Source of the DNA: Oscillatoria sp. CS-180
Lineage (GTDB): Bacteria > Cyanobacteriota > Cyanobacteriia > Phormidesmidales > Phormidesmidaceae
NCBI RefSeq assembly: GCF_028330965.1
Contig: NZ_JAQMUB010000070.1
Span: 1-55,165, forward strand
Reading direction: 5' to 3'
DNA length: 55,165 nt
The position numbers and the translations under genes are program-made. Shown one piece after another: positions 1-8,102 of this stretch; the stretch's first letter is position 1; each line of letters starts with the position of its first letter. The notes under the pieces were generated by a model. That model worked only from the letters and a program-made list of their open reading frames with translations, did no database searches and had not been told where the DNA came from.

Positions 1-64
1 GATACGGAAAGCTTTCGTAAATCGCTTGGCGAAATTGGCGCAGCGGTTCAAGATAGGTTGACAT
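1..64 (-). CDS. Possible transposase N-terminus, cut by the left window edge
   Basis: On the minus strand an ATG at 62-64 opens a frame that stays open to the edge and gives 21 residues, MSTYLEPLRQFRQAIYESFP and one more. The phrase FRQAIYESF resembles the N-terminus of a cyanobacterial transposase family, recalled from memory. Only the first 21 codons are visible, so no catalytic residue can be checked. A competing reading is that this is a chance frame: the plus strand is also open here to a TAG near 151. The neighbouring genes look like an accessory region, which fits a mobile element. Confidence 0.3.
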   Translation of the reverse strand, partial: MSTYLEPLRQFRQAIYESFPY

Positions 65-239
65 CAGTGGTAGGGCTTAGAGTTTCCAATCCTCTACCAC
101 TTTCCTGCTCTTCAGTCACCCTGATTGTCCAAAGTCCAGTTAGTCGTGATTAGAGTAGGCGATCGCTCCAAATCACCCCGATAATTCTCAACATTTGGGA
201 GGGTGATTATACTGAACAAGTCTACCTAACCATAAATAA

Positions 240-830
240 GTGTGGAATCACAACTCTCATTTTCATAACTATCTGCTTTGCCAGTTACCTGACAAGATCA
301 ATCACGCTTTGGATGTAGGTTGTGGACTAGGCGCTTTCACATTGAAACTTTCTGGGAGGTCGGAGTTCGTTGATGCTCTTGATGTTGATGCTGAGACTTT
401 AAAGGAAGCATCAAGGCAGCATGATGCTTCTAATATTTCTTACCAATACACTGATTTCTTGAAGGCTAACTTACCTCAAAATTTTTACGATGCGATCGTG
501 TCAATTGCTGCGTTACATCATATGGATTTAGAAGCGGCACTATGCAAAATGAAGGCTCTTCTGCAGCCATCTGGAAAGTTACTTATTCTTGGGCTTTATC
601 GGGAGGTGACTGTTATGGATTACATGTATAGTTTTATCTCTGTTCCCCTCAATTTCGTCTATTTAATCTGGCATTGTGGATCAACTGCAACACCACAGAA
701 AATTGCTCCAACACGTTCTGCTCAATTGTCACTTGAACAAATCAAGGCAGTAAGCAATCGTGTAATACCTGGTTTTCGCCTTCAAAGACACCCATTTTGG
801 CGTTATTCTCTAGTCTGGCAAAAACGTTAA
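240..830 (+). CDS. Class I SAM-dependent methyltransferase
   Basis: This 196-residue protein has the Rossmann-fold methyltransferase motif I LDVGCGLGAF at residues 24-33, an acidic motif around 45-50 (DALDVD) and a motif IV-like stretch DAIVSIAALHH near 84-94. It should transfer a methyl group from S-adenosylmethionine; the substrate cannot be told. The start is a GTG placed directly after an in-frame TAA, so no longer N-terminus is possible. The opening WNHNSHFHNYLL is typical of a subgroup that usually has about 10 more residues before it, so the gene may be slightly clipped. It stands alone, ahead of the toxin-antitoxin pair. Confidence 0.85.
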   Translation: MWNHNSHFHNYLLCQLPDKINHALDVGCGLGAFTLKLSGRSEFVDALDVDAETLKEASRQHDASNISYQYTDFLKANLPQNFYDAIVSIAALHHMDLEAALCKMKALLQPSGKLLILGLYREVTVMDYMYSFISVPLNFVYLIWHCGSTATPQKIAPTRSAQLSLEQIKAVSNRVIPGFRLQRHPFWRYSLVWQKR

Positions 831-922
831 GTCAGTTTTGAATTAAGTGCTGAGATCGTGAGTCTACCAGGGCTTTTGAAACAGACAGCCATAGAATGGA
901 AAGATTCCCAAATCTATTCCCT

Positions 923-1396
923 ATGAGTGAAACTGTCTACATCGAAACGAGTCTTTTGGGCTATCTCACAGCTAGATCAACTAAAAATCTGATATTAGCT
1001 GCAAATATGGAAATCACCAAGGATTGGTGGGAATTACGTCGAAACACTTTCACTCTCTACACATCAGAGGCTGTTTTGGACGAGGTGACGCGGGGAGATC
1101 CTGAAATTGCAGCTCAACGTTTAGAAATACTGCGTAATCTTCCCCTGCTGGCTTTGAACCAGGCTGTGCAAGGTTTGGCAGCGCAGTTTCTAGCCCGAAG
1201 CAATTTGCCTCCCAAAGCTGAGGTAGATGCCATCCACATTGCTGCTGCAACGGTTCACGGCATGGATTATTTGCTAACGTGGAATTGTAGGCATATTGCA
1301 AATGCTCAAATTCAAGGAAAATTAGCAGAAATCAGCCTCGATTGTGGTTATGTGCTTCCAGTCCTCTGCACACCAAATGAATTGATGGGAGATTAG
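923..1396 (+). CDS. PIN-domain ribonuclease toxin (VapC-like)
   Basis: The 157-residue product is a PIN-domain protein, the fold of VapC toxins that cleave RNA. The first acidic residue lies in YIETS (residues 6-10, Glu instead of the usual Asp). Further candidate metal ligands are Asp53/Glu54, Glu100/Asp102 in KAEVDAIHIA and Asp115. I chose the ATG at 923 because the family begins just before YIETS; an in-frame ATG at 896 would add nine residues. The stop is three bases before the next start, so toxin and antitoxin are co-transcribed, with the toxin gene first. Toxin activity is inferred from fold and pairing. Confidence 0.8.
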   Translation: MSETVYIETSLLGYLTARSTKNLILAANMEITKDWWELRRNTFTLYTSEAVLDEVTRGDPEIAAQRLEILRNLPLLALNQAVQGLAAQFLARSNLPPKAEVDAIHIAAATVHGMDYLLTWNCRHIANAQIQGKLAEISLDCGYVLPVLCTPNELMGD

Positions 1397-1399
1397 GCT

Positions 1400-1597
1400 A
1401 TGTGGAAAGATGAAATTGTTGAAGAAATTCATCGTATTCGCGAAGAATATGCCAAATCTTTTAACTACGACTTGAATGCAATATTTGCAGACCTACGTAA
1501 AAAGCAAGAAGAAAGCGGAAGAGAGATTGTAACCTTATCGCGTGAGCCGGGTCTAGCAACACGTTGGAGCGGGCGGGCGAGAGAAGTAAGTCGGTGA
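1400..1597 (+). CDS. Cognate antitoxin of the PIN toxin, C-terminus probably altered
   Basis: This 65-residue protein starts three bases after the PIN gene. Its first ~47 residues are charged and helical (MWKDEIVEEIHRIREEYAKS onward), the style of a small antitoxin encoded beside YIETS-type PIN toxins. After VTLS the sequence becomes REPGLATRWSGRAREVSR, which is Arg-rich and unlike the front part. Relatives, as I remember them, stop soon after this point. The tail may therefore come from a frameshift or replacement of the 3' end. The gene could still neutralise its toxin if the N-terminal part is enough. Confidence 0.65.
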   Translation: MWKDEIVEEIHRIREEYAKSFNYDLNAIFADLRKKQEESGREIVTLSREPGLATRWSGRAREVSR

Positions 1598-1651
1598 TGA
1601 AGCAAAAGAATCTAGCCGCCGCTCAACTTAGCCGTTGGAGAATGGAATTTA

Positions 1652-1804
1652 TTACTGGGTACGATAGGCTTTCGGTGTGATGCCTGTCAGTTGCCGAAAT
1701 TTTTGCCCTAATTGACTGGGTCTATTGAACTCGCACTTAAGGGCGATCGCGATCGTGCCCTTTGGCAACGCCGCTGAAGGCATGAATTTGCTAAATCCGT
1801 ACAT
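1652..1804 (-). pseudogene. Remnant of an AraC-family regulator (C-terminal helix-turn-helix end)
   Basis: Reading the minus strand from 1804 gives 50 codons ending in TAA at 1652-1654. The last ~35 residues contain IAIALKCEFNRPSQLGQKF and RQLTGITPKAYR. These match the second helix-turn-helix of AraC/XylS regulators (compare IALECGFTSHSHLSKQFRKV in the intact regulator at 8.1-9.0 kb). The part before it, MPSAALPKGT, is encoded by a GCGATCGC-containing palindromic stretch at about 1742-1782 that resembles dispersed cyanobacterial repeats. Effector domain and first helix-turn-helix are missing, so this is a decayed gene end, not a working regulator. Confidence 0.75.
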
Positions 1805-1805
1805 C

Positions 1806-2066
1806 TTAACAACGACGCAGTTGAGTCCAATTCAACTCTCCGTCGCAGTTTTCGATTGGGGTGTCCATCCCCGCTTTAATCGACTCGCGCATACCAGGAA
1901 CTGATAGTAGATAAAGCGTCTCTTGAATGCTGGACCAATCTTCTTCAGACAAAAGCACGGCGTTGCCACTAGCGCCTGTGATGATCACTGGTTGATGTGA
2001 CTGACTCACAGCATCAATTAGCCGCTGCAGTTGGGTCTGTGCCTCATCAATTGGGAATGAAGCCAT
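1806..2066 (-). CDS. Phd/YefM-family antitoxin, without a partner toxin
   Basis: The product has the Phd/YefM fold signature: an N-terminal segment MASFPIDEAQTQLQRLIDAV, a strand QPVIITGASGNAVLLSEEDW and a C-terminal helix SIQETLYLLSVPGMRESIKA. Such proteins bind DNA through the N-terminus and block a RelE/YoeB-type toxin with the C-terminus. I prefer the ATG at 2066, where the family normally starts; an in-frame start at 2114 would add 16 residues. No toxin follows: one base after its stop begins the AraC remnant. It is either an orphan or the survivor of a broken module. Confidence 0.75.
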   Translation of the reverse strand: MASFPIDEAQTQLQRLIDAVSQSHQPVIITGASGNAVLLSEEDWSSIQETLYLLSVPGMRESIKAGMDTPIENCDGELNWTQLRRC

Positions 2067-2293
2067 CGCACTTTCTACCAGCTCAAGTGCTCCCATTGTA
2101 ATGTTTACCGCCAAGAATCCAGTAGCGATCGCAGCCTGCGGTTAATTGACCTGCGTTGGCTTTAGCCACTCCTCACAGCAATCCCCATAAAACTCACCGG
2201 TCAATCCCCACATCTAATCCTCACATCTGGGGACTACGACTCCCCGCATCCGCTTGTAATTTTGGGTTGTTGATGTAACGAAGGTGAACAACC

Positions 2294-2719
2294 ATGAATT
2301 TGCAGAAGCGCATGTTGGCAATGGAAACCAGGGCCAAGCTATCCACCCTGTGGATATTTTTTCTACTCAACATGATATTTCGTGATCTGCATGAATTGGC
2401 TAAGCCGGAATATCTGGAAGCGTTAATGAACGGACAGGTATCAGAACTCATGCTGCTGTTGGCCGGCTTCGTGATCGAGGTACCGATCGCGATGGTGCTC
2501 CTGTCTCGACTATTGCCCTACGGTGCTAATCGCTGGGCCAACATCATTGCCGCCGCGATCATCCTCTCCCTTGCGATCGCCTATGGCACAACCGATCTAG
2601 ACGATATCTTTTTCTTGATTGTTGAAAGTGCGGCGCTGTCCGTCATCATGTGGTCGGCTTGGCGATGGCGAAATCCGGTTCTCAGGCAACCCGCGATCGC
2701 TCAGGAAGTGTCGTCATAA
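2294..2719 (+). CDS. Small four-helix membrane protein (DUF6326-like)
   Basis: The 141-residue protein has four hydrophobic segments at about residues 18-32, 50-75, 80-98 and 105-122. The phrase NMIFRDLHELAKPEYLE is typical of the DUF6326 family; no function is established for it. A purine-rich GAAGGTGA lies about seven bases before the ATG. It is followed 46 bases later by the cupin gene in the same direction, so the two may share a transcript. Confidence 0.7.
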   Translation: MNLQKRMLAMETRAKLSTLWIFFLLNMIFRDLHELAKPEYLEALMNGQVSELMLLLAGFVIEVPIAMVLLSRLLPYGANRWANIIAAAIILSLAIAYGTTDLDDIFFLIVESAALSVIMWSAWRWRNPVLRQPAIAQEVSS

Positions 2720-2765
2720 AATTTGTTGGCCAAACACTTAACCCATCTGATAGGAGAACATCACC

Positions 2766-3263
2766 ATGACTGATGAACAACATTCTCTGCTGAAAGCATC
2801 AGATATCCATTCAATGGAGGCGTTTGAGTTTCATCATCCGCTCAATCCCAATTCGGAAATTTATTTACGGTTTCTTGGCCGTGCCGTTGGTCTCAAACGC
2901 ATTGGTGTGACGATCGCTCGTGTACCGCCGGGTAAGGAATCTTTCATTTACCACGCCCACCAAAATGAAGAAGAATGGGTTTACATCTTGTCAGGTCGAG
3001 GGATTGTAGAAATCGGCGATCAGGAATACGAAGTTGAGCCAGGAGACTTTATGGGATTTGGCCTGCCTCAACAACCCCATCATCTTCGTAATCCGTTCAG
3101 CGAAGACCTTGTATATCTGATTGGTGGAGAAGCAGGACGCTTAGATATTGGCGTTTTTCCTCGGCTTGGTAAACGAGTGATTCAGGATGGTGAGTCAGCT
3201 TACATATTTGATGAGTCAGCGCTTCAGCTTTTTTGGAGCAGTGAGCAATCTACTGAGGATTGA
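2766..3263 (+). CDS. Cupin-domain protein
   Basis: The 165-residue protein has a single cupin barrel. Cupin motif 1 is IYHAHQNEEEWVYILSGRG (H63, H65, then E68-E70), and motif 2 contains EVEPGDFMGFGLPQQPHHL with H105/H106. These residues normally hold one metal ion, so it could be a small dioxygenase, isomerase or sugar-binding protein; the substrate is unknown. A good ribosome-binding site, TAGGAGAA, precedes the ATG. Its neighbours are small accessory enzymes. Confidence 0.85.
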   Translation: MTDEQHSLLKASDIHSMEAFEFHHPLNPNSEIYLRFLGRAVGLKRIGVTIARVPPGKESFIYHAHQNEEEWVYILSGRGIVEIGDQEYEVEPGDFMGFGLPQQPHHLRNPFSEDLVYLIGGEAGRLDIGVFPRLGKRVIQDGESAYIFDESALQLFWSSEQSTED

Positions 3264-3325
3264 TAGCTGCTACTGAGTAAGTTTCTGGCTGCTGTCGATT
3301 TGAGCCTTTAAAGAGAGGAAAACTG

Positions 3326-3868
3326 ATGAATAAAGTCGCTGTATTTGGGAATGCAGGCGGTGGCAAATCCACCCTTAGTAAACGTCTGGCAGAGATAACG
3401 GGACTCCCTTGGGTTCCCCTCGATTCCATCCAGTACCAACCGGGTGGCGATAAAGTCCCTCACACTGAGTTCAAAGCCACTCACGATGCGCTGCTGCAAC
3501 AGGATCAATGGATCGTCGATGGTTTTGGCTCTATAGATACCGTGTGGGAACGACTGAAAGTGGCCGATACCCTGGTTTATCTCGATATGCCCGTATGGTG
3601 GCACTACTGGTGGGTGACGAAGCGATTTCTACAAGGGGCTTGGGTGCCGCCCGCTGGTTGGCCGGAGGGCAGTCCACTGCTCAAAGGGACGCTAAATTCC
3701 TACACCACTGTCTGGTTGTGCCATACCAAATTGACGCCAAAGTATCGGGACTATGTGGCGCAAGCTGAGGCAACCCAGCAGGTTTATCACTTGAGATCGC
3801 GCCAAGACATCACCCAGTTCTACCAGACCGTCGCAGCGCAAACTGATGCTACCTTACCCAGGATTTAA
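3326..3868 (+). CDS. P-loop nucleotide kinase (adenylate kinase/FlaR-like)
   Basis: The 180-residue protein opens with a Walker A motif, GNAGGGKS (residues 8-15). It has the short-kinase layout of FlaR/topology-modulation-like proteins: LPWVPLDSIQYQPGG, then DQWIVDGFGSIDTVWERL, then DTLVYLDMPVWWHYWWVTKR. It probably phosphorylates a small molecule with ATP, but the acceptor cannot be told. The start has a clear AGAGAGGA upstream. The stop is only three bases before the next methyltransferase gene, which suggests an operon. Confidence 0.8.
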   Translation: MNKVAVFGNAGGGKSTLSKRLAEITGLPWVPLDSIQYQPGGDKVPHTEFKATHDALLQQDQWIVDGFGSIDTVWERLKVADTLVYLDMPVWWHYWWVTKRFLQGAWVPPAGWPEGSPLLKGTLNSYTTVWLCHTKLTPKYRDYVAQAEATQQVYHLRSRQDITQFYQTVAAQTDATLPRI

Positions 3869-3871
3869 ATC

Positions 3872-4495
3872 ATGGCTCAATCAAACCAATTTTGGGACAA
3901 AATCGCTGAAAAATACTCAAAACAGCCGATCGCCGATGAAGCCGCCTACCAGAAAAAGCTGACGATCACCCGCGACTACTTTCACCCCGACATGGACGTG
4001 CTGGAGTTTGGCTGTGGAACCGGATCGACGGCCATCCTCCATGCGCCCTATGTAAAGCACATCCGCGCCATTGACTTCTCAAAGAACATGATTGCGATCG
4101 CTCAGGGCAAAGCCGAGGCTGAGCACATCAATAACGTAACCTTTGAACAGGCCACCATTGAAGATCTCGACATTCCTAATCAGAGCTTAGATGCGGTGCT
4201 GGGACTCAGCATTTTGCATTTGTTGAAAGACAAGGAGAGGGCGATCGCTCAGGTCTATCAAATGCTCAAACCGGGAGGCGTCTTCGTGACCAGTACTGCC
4301 TGCATAGGCGACATGATGATCTGGTTTAAGCTGATCGCGCCCATTGGCCGATTCCTCGGATTTTTTCCTTTCGTCGCTGTCTTCACCACCCAAGAACTGG
4401 AAACTAGCCTGACCAGTGCTGGATTTGAGTTGGACTACCAATGGCAACCGAGCAAGGGCAAAGCCATGTTCATCGTGGCCCAAAAGCCTGCATAA
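3872..4495 (+). CDS. Class I SAM-dependent methyltransferase
   Basis: The 207-residue protein has motif I VLEFGCGTGS (residues 43-52), an acidic residue after the second strand in IRAIDFSKNM and a post-motif LDAVLGLSILHLL. This is the small UbiE/Methyltransf_11-type fold. The C-terminal half carries a hydrophobic stretch (APIGRFLGFFPFVAVF) that may cap the active site or touch the membrane. It starts three bases after the P-loop kinase gene and ends six bases before the VOC gene, so the three are probably one unit. Confidence 0.85.
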   Translation: MAQSNQFWDKIAEKYSKQPIADEAAYQKKLTITRDYFHPDMDVLEFGCGTGSTAILHAPYVKHIRAIDFSKNMIAIAQGKAEAEHINNVTFEQATIEDLDIPNQSLDAVLGLSILHLLKDKERAIAQVYQMLKPGGVFVTSTACIGDMMIWFKLIAPIGRFLGFFPFVAVFTTQELETSLTSAGFELDYQWQPSKGKAMFIVAQKPA

Positions 4496-4501
4496 ACGAC
4501 C

Positions 4502-5146
4502 ATGAATCTGAAGCTAGATCACGTCTTTATTCTGGTTGAGCCGACAGCGCAGGTGGCCGATCGCCTGCTAGAACACGGCTTTCGAGAAGGACCGAGCAAT
4601 ACCCATCCCGGACAAGGTACTGCCAACCGTCGGTTTTACTTTGCCAACGGCATGCTGGAGCTGATCTGGGTGCAGGATGCCGATGAAGCGAGAAATGGGC
4701 CGGGTCGAAATCTACACTTTTCTGAGCGGGCTGACAATTTCACCGCTTCGCCGTTTGGCGCCATTTTTGTGCCCCATAAAGACAATGCCAGTTCCGATAT
4801 GCCCTTCCCTGGCTGGCATTATCAACCTGACTACTTCCCACCGCCAAAAGGGTTCCATGTGGGTGCCAATTCTCAGAACTTGAGGGAACCGCTCTGTTTC
4901 TACTTCCCGTTCCATGATCCAGGCGTACCTCGACCACAACCTGAACGCAATTCCCAGAGGATTACGGAGGTGGTTATTTCTACACCCTCGACTGATACTC
5001 ACGGGGTGTTGGCATTGGTATCAAAATGTGATCGCCTATCCATCCAATCAGCTCGTGAACATCTGATGGAAATCACGTTGGATCATCATGCCCTGAAGCA
5101 CACTCAAGATTTTCGACCGGCAATGCCACTCATTTTGCACTGGTAA
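4502..5146 (+). CDS. VOC/glyoxalase-like domain protein
   Basis: The 214-residue protein begins LKLDHVFILVEPTAQVADRLLEHGFREG. That is the usual first beta-alpha-beta unit of a vicinal-oxygen-chelate (glyoxalase-like, PF13468-type) domain, with His at the first metal position. A later segment, RRFYFANGMLELIWVQDADEA, completes the module. Members bind a metal and a small ligand; some give resistance to antibiotics, others are enzymes, and the role here is unknown. It follows the methyltransferase by six bases. Confidence 0.75.
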   Translation: MNLKLDHVFILVEPTAQVADRLLEHGFREGPSNTHPGQGTANRRFYFANGMLELIWVQDADEARNGPGRNLHFSERADNFTASPFGAIFVPHKDNASSDMPFPGWHYQPDYFPPPKGFHVGANSQNLREPLCFYFPFHDPGVPRPQPERNSQRITEVVISTPSTDTHGVLALVSKCDRLSIQSAREHLMEITLDHHALKHTQDFRPAMPLILHW

Positions 5147-5224
5147 CCGTAGTAGAGTATCCAACTCATTCACGATTTTTTCTCGAACGCCACGAGGCAG
5201 GTAAGCTCTCAATCAGGAAGCGAC

Positions 5225-5671
5225 ATGGTTGTTTTAGTTGTACTACTCAGCGTATTTACTGTGACTTGGGGACTATTAGCGATCGCCCAACGCCCTCAAC
5301 GAATTCGTACCGCTGGCTGTATTGCCTTTGCGGCTTTGTTCATCTTCACAGGTATCAGTCATTGTGCTTTGGCCAAGGGCATGGTGCAGATGCTGCCCGC
5401 ATGGGTGCCGGGGCGCTATCCAATCCTTTACATCACCGGGATTATAGAAATTGTTCTGGGACTGGGCTTTTTACGGCCTTCTGTCCGCCGTCTGAGTGGT
5501 TTGCTGACCTTAGCTTTTTTGATTGCCGTATTCCCATCTAATATCTATGCGGCTTTAAACTCCGTTGATTTTGGTGGCAACGTTAACGGCCCTGATTATC
5601 TGTTTTTTCGTGTTCCCCTACAACTTTTCTTGCTGTGGTGGGTCTGGTTTATGGCGGTACGTCGTGCTTGA
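5225..5671 (+). CDS. DoxX-like membrane protein
   Basis: The 148-residue product has four membrane segments, at about residues 1-20, 30-48, 65-110 (two close helices) and 125-145. The phrases FIFTGISHC, GRYPILYITGIIEIVLGLGF and PSNIYAALN match DoxX-like/YphA-like proteins. These are small integral membrane proteins of uncertain function, some linked to thiol or redox stress. A strong AGGAAG precedes the ATG. It lies in the accessory enzyme run. Confidence 0.75.
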   Translation: MVVLVVLLSVFTVTWGLLAIAQRPQRIRTAGCIAFAALFIFTGISHCALAKGMVQMLPAWVPGRYPILYITGIIEIVLGLGFLRPSVRRLSGLLTLAFLIAVFPSNIYAALNSVDFGGNVNGPDYLFFRVPLQLFLLWWVWFMAVRRA

Positions 5672-5830
5672 CCAGTCAACCAACTCAGAAACATTGGGGT
5701 TAGCTCCGGTTCGACCACATCGTCTCACCTAACGGGCTGATTCCACTCCTGGCTCCTGGCGAGTCATAGCTTTCTCACAGCCAAATCTACAAAGCGTATA
5801 GCCCTCTATAACCAGAGGGTCGATTTGACC

Positions 5831-6514
5831 ATGCTATTAAACACCATCCCCACATTAGACCATTGGGAAACTGCTCCCAGCATTGATACCCTACGATCGC
5901 GCTACGATGCATCGGCCCCCCAATGGCATGACAACTTGGCCCGTCTGGGTCAGCTCCACGATTACCAGCTGCTATTTGAAAGTCAGGCCGTGCGCGATCG
6001 CTTGCAGCATCTCAATCAGACCTCTCACATGCTCGACTGTGGGATAGGCACAGGAGCCTTCAGCCTCGCACTTTTAGATAGTATCGATCAGCCAGTACAG
6101 GTCTCCGGCGTCGATATTTCCTACCCCATGTTGACTCATGCTCACCAAAGGCTGAAAAATTACTGCAAGTCTCTCGATTTACGATGGGGAGATATCAGCC
6201 ATCTGCCCTTTGCCGATGAAACCTTCGACGCAGTCATCTTTGCCCATGTTTTGGAGCACATGGCCAACCCCGTGGAAACGTTACGGGAGATGGTCCGCGT
6301 TCTAAAACCGGGTGCCCCGCTGATTGGCTCAGTCACACGCAAAGGGTTAGGTCAGCTCCTGCTGTCTCTGCGCTGGCATAATCGGGGCTATGCTTCCGAC
6401 CAGCTAAACGTTTGCCTGCAAGCCGCTGGACTAGAAGCTGTGAAATCGTTTGACTATGGTACTGGCTGGTCAAAGTGGATGTGCATCGCCGCGATCGCAA
6501 TAAAGCCAGGGTAA
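5831..6514 (+). CDS. Class I SAM-dependent methyltransferase
   Basis: The 227-residue protein has motif I MLDCGIGTGAFSLALL (from residue 67), an acidic partner in VSGVDISYPM and the motif DAVIFAHVLEHMANPVETL characteristic of Methyltransf_11/UbiE-like enzymes. The preferred start is the ATG at 5831; a TTG two codons earlier is in frame. This is the third SAM methyltransferase within 6.5 kb. A short CCCTCT/AGAGGG inverted repeat (5802-5819) lies just before the start and could hold a regulator or end upstream transcription. The substrate is not known. Confidence 0.85.
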   Translation: MLLNTIPTLDHWETAPSIDTLRSRYDASAPQWHDNLARLGQLHDYQLLFESQAVRDRLQHLNQTSHMLDCGIGTGAFSLALLDSIDQPVQVSGVDISYPMLTHAHQRLKNYCKSLDLRWGDISHLPFADETFDAVIFAHVLEHMANPVETLREMVRVLKPGAPLIGSVTRKGLGQLLLSLRWHNRGYASDQLNVCLQAAGLEAVKSFDYGTGWSKWMCIAAIAIKPG

Positions 6515-6594
6515 GAAGCTTGATGTCTATGGACTTGTAACGATGGCGCTATGGTCGTCGCCAATTCCGCTGAGACAAGACAGCGAGCCATCGG

Positions 6595-7104
6595 CTATGC
6601 CTTCAACTGAGAGAGCAAAACAATCAGCAACGCCGATACCAGGCTGGCAAAAGGGGTTCTCACTAGGTTCCATAGATTCCAACGGGGTTCGAAGTCCATC
6701 CGAGCCACCTTCAGTGCCGTTTCATCCATGACATCGACGTCCAGCGCTTGGAGTTGATTGTTGAGTGGTACGTTGATTGTGAAGGTCGACAATTGCACTC
6801 CCAGGATGTAGACGAGAGGAGCGGAGACCAACAGCAGACGTTGAGCGCCATCCAGTTGTCCGAAGCCTAGCCCAACCGCAGCCACCAATGCCACCACGGA
6901 ACCCATCCACACAGCCACGAATAGCGGCTGATTATTCTGAATGACACCATCAATCACCTGAAATGCTCGAATAAAGTCGCGGTCATTCAACGTTTTGATA
7001 CCAGGCATCACAACTGTGGCAAAAGCAAACAAGAAGCCGGCCACAAGGGAACACAGCAAGGTCGCTACAACTAGAACAAATTGAAAGATGGCTTCAGTAG
7101 ACAT
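6595..7104 (-). CDS. DUF1772-family membrane protein (anthrone-oxygenase-like)
   Basis: The 169-residue protein has four hydrophobic helices (about 8-32, 60-82, 88-112 and 146-167). It has the family phrases AFATVVMPGIKTLNDRDFIR, TINVPLNNQLQALD and FEPRWNLWNLVRT. DUF1772 includes fungal anthrone oxygenases, but most bacterial members are uncharacterised. It is on the minus strand, like the NAD(P)-binding reductase gene 150 bases upstream, so both may answer to the AraC regulator. Confidence 0.8.
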   Translation of the reverse strand: MSTEAIFQFVLVVATLLCSLVAGFLFAFATVVMPGIKTLNDRDFIRAFQVIDGVIQNNQPLFVAVWMGSVVALVAAVGLGFGQLDGAQRLLLVSAPLVYILGVQLSTFTINVPLNNQLQALDVDVMDETALKVARMDFEPRWNLWNLVRTPFASLVSALLIVLLSQLKA

Positions 7105-7254
7105 AGGTCAAGTTCCTTAATTTGAAAAGTCAGCAGTTGAAGAAGATGACGAAGTATTGGGTTGACTAGCAAAGAGCGTTGGGAGGGAACCAGGCGATCG
7201 CGCAGACTACTCGGCTAATTCCCCCTGAGATGTTGCTTTTCAAAAATGAGCAAT

Positions 7255-7884
7255 TCAGTATGACAAACTGGGCGTCTGGTGCAGGGATGACCGATCAGAG
7301 AGTTGCTTCAGGATGAAATCCGCGACGTCCGCCCGAGAAATCTGGAGGGTAATGTTTCTATCAGTGCTGGAGAAATTATGGCGATAATGACCAGTGTGTG
7401 GCCCATTGGTAAAAGCTCCTGGACGCACAATGGTCCAATCCAAGCGACTGTTCTTTACTAGGGCTTCCTGCCGTTCGTGATCGGCAAACACCTGGCGTAA
7501 AATAAAGCCAAACATGACATACTTCCAGTAAAAATCCAGATTGCTCCAGCTATCGCCAGTGCCCAGAGTCGACTGACAAATTAATCGGCGCACCCCCACC
7601 TTTTCCATCGCTTGGATAATTTGTTGGGTGCCTTCTGAGCGAATGGTGCTCTTTAACTTTTTTCCAGAACCCAGTACGCAAACCACAGCATCTTTTCCTA
7701 AAATGGCCTGCTCCACCGCCGAGGAATCCATGACATCCCCTTGAGCGAAGTTGAGTTGAGGATGTTGAACATCAAGTTTGCTGAGATTGCGAGCAAAGGC
7801 AGTGACTATGTGGCCTTGTTCTAAGGCTTGTTGGACTACCTGACGGCCAACGGTTCCGGTTGCACCAAAGATTACGAGTTGCAT
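7255..7884 (-). CDS. NAD(P)-binding atypical short-chain reductase (NmrA-like)
   Basis: The 209-residue protein starts MQLVIFGATGTVGRQVVQQA. The glycine-rich GATGTVG binds NAD(P) in atypical SDR and NmrA-like proteins. FARNLSKL supplies a basic residue suited to the NADP phosphate, and GDVMD is the usual contact to adenine. There is no clear YxxxK catalytic pair, so it may be a redox sensor or a reductase of the SDR_a5 type. It is divergent from the AraC regulator at 8103, with a tandem repeat in the shared promoter, so it is the likeliest regulated gene. Confidence 0.8.
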   Translation of the reverse strand: MQLVIFGATGTVGRQVVQQALEQGHIVTAFARNLSKLDVQHPQLNFAQGDVMDSSAVEQAILGKDAVVCVLGSGKKLKSTIRSEGTQQIIQAMEKVGVRRLICQSTLGTGDSWSNLDFYWKYVMFGFILRQVFADHERQEALVKNSRLDWTIVRPGAFTNGPHTGHYRHNFSSTDRNITLQISRADVADFILKQLSDRSSLHQTPSLSY

Positions 7885-7939
7885 GGATAATTCCTCAATA
7901 AAGACATTCTTAGCCTATGGAGGATGCCGGAGTGGTGCT

Positions 7940-7975
7940 TGTCATTTTTTGCCGGGCTGTCACTTTCTTGCGGTG
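7940..7975. promoter_or_regulatory. Tandem repeat in the reductase/AraC divergent promoter (candidate operator)
   Basis: Two direct repeats start at 7940 (TGTCATTTTTTGCCGGG) and 7958 (TGTCACTTTCTTGCGGT), 18 bases apart. Each has TGTCA, a T-rich run and GC/GG at the end. AraC-family dimers often bind two direct half-sites about two helical turns apart. The site lies between the minus-strand reductase gene (start 7884) and the plus-strand AraC gene (start 8103). Binding is inferred. Confidence 0.4.
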
Positions 7976-8102
7976 ACTTGTGAGACCAGGGAGTAACCCT
8001 TAAGATTGACTCACATTTCAATGTGTAGCAACAAATCCGAGATGGGCCTGTAATGTGCAGCCAGTATCTCGCTATCAGCAACATGACTGTGGCCTTGAAC
8101 CG

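Noticed and set aside
1-239. Plus-strand frame to the TAG near 151
   Set aside because: It has no start inside the window and no family-like sequence; the minus-strand reading is a little more convincing.
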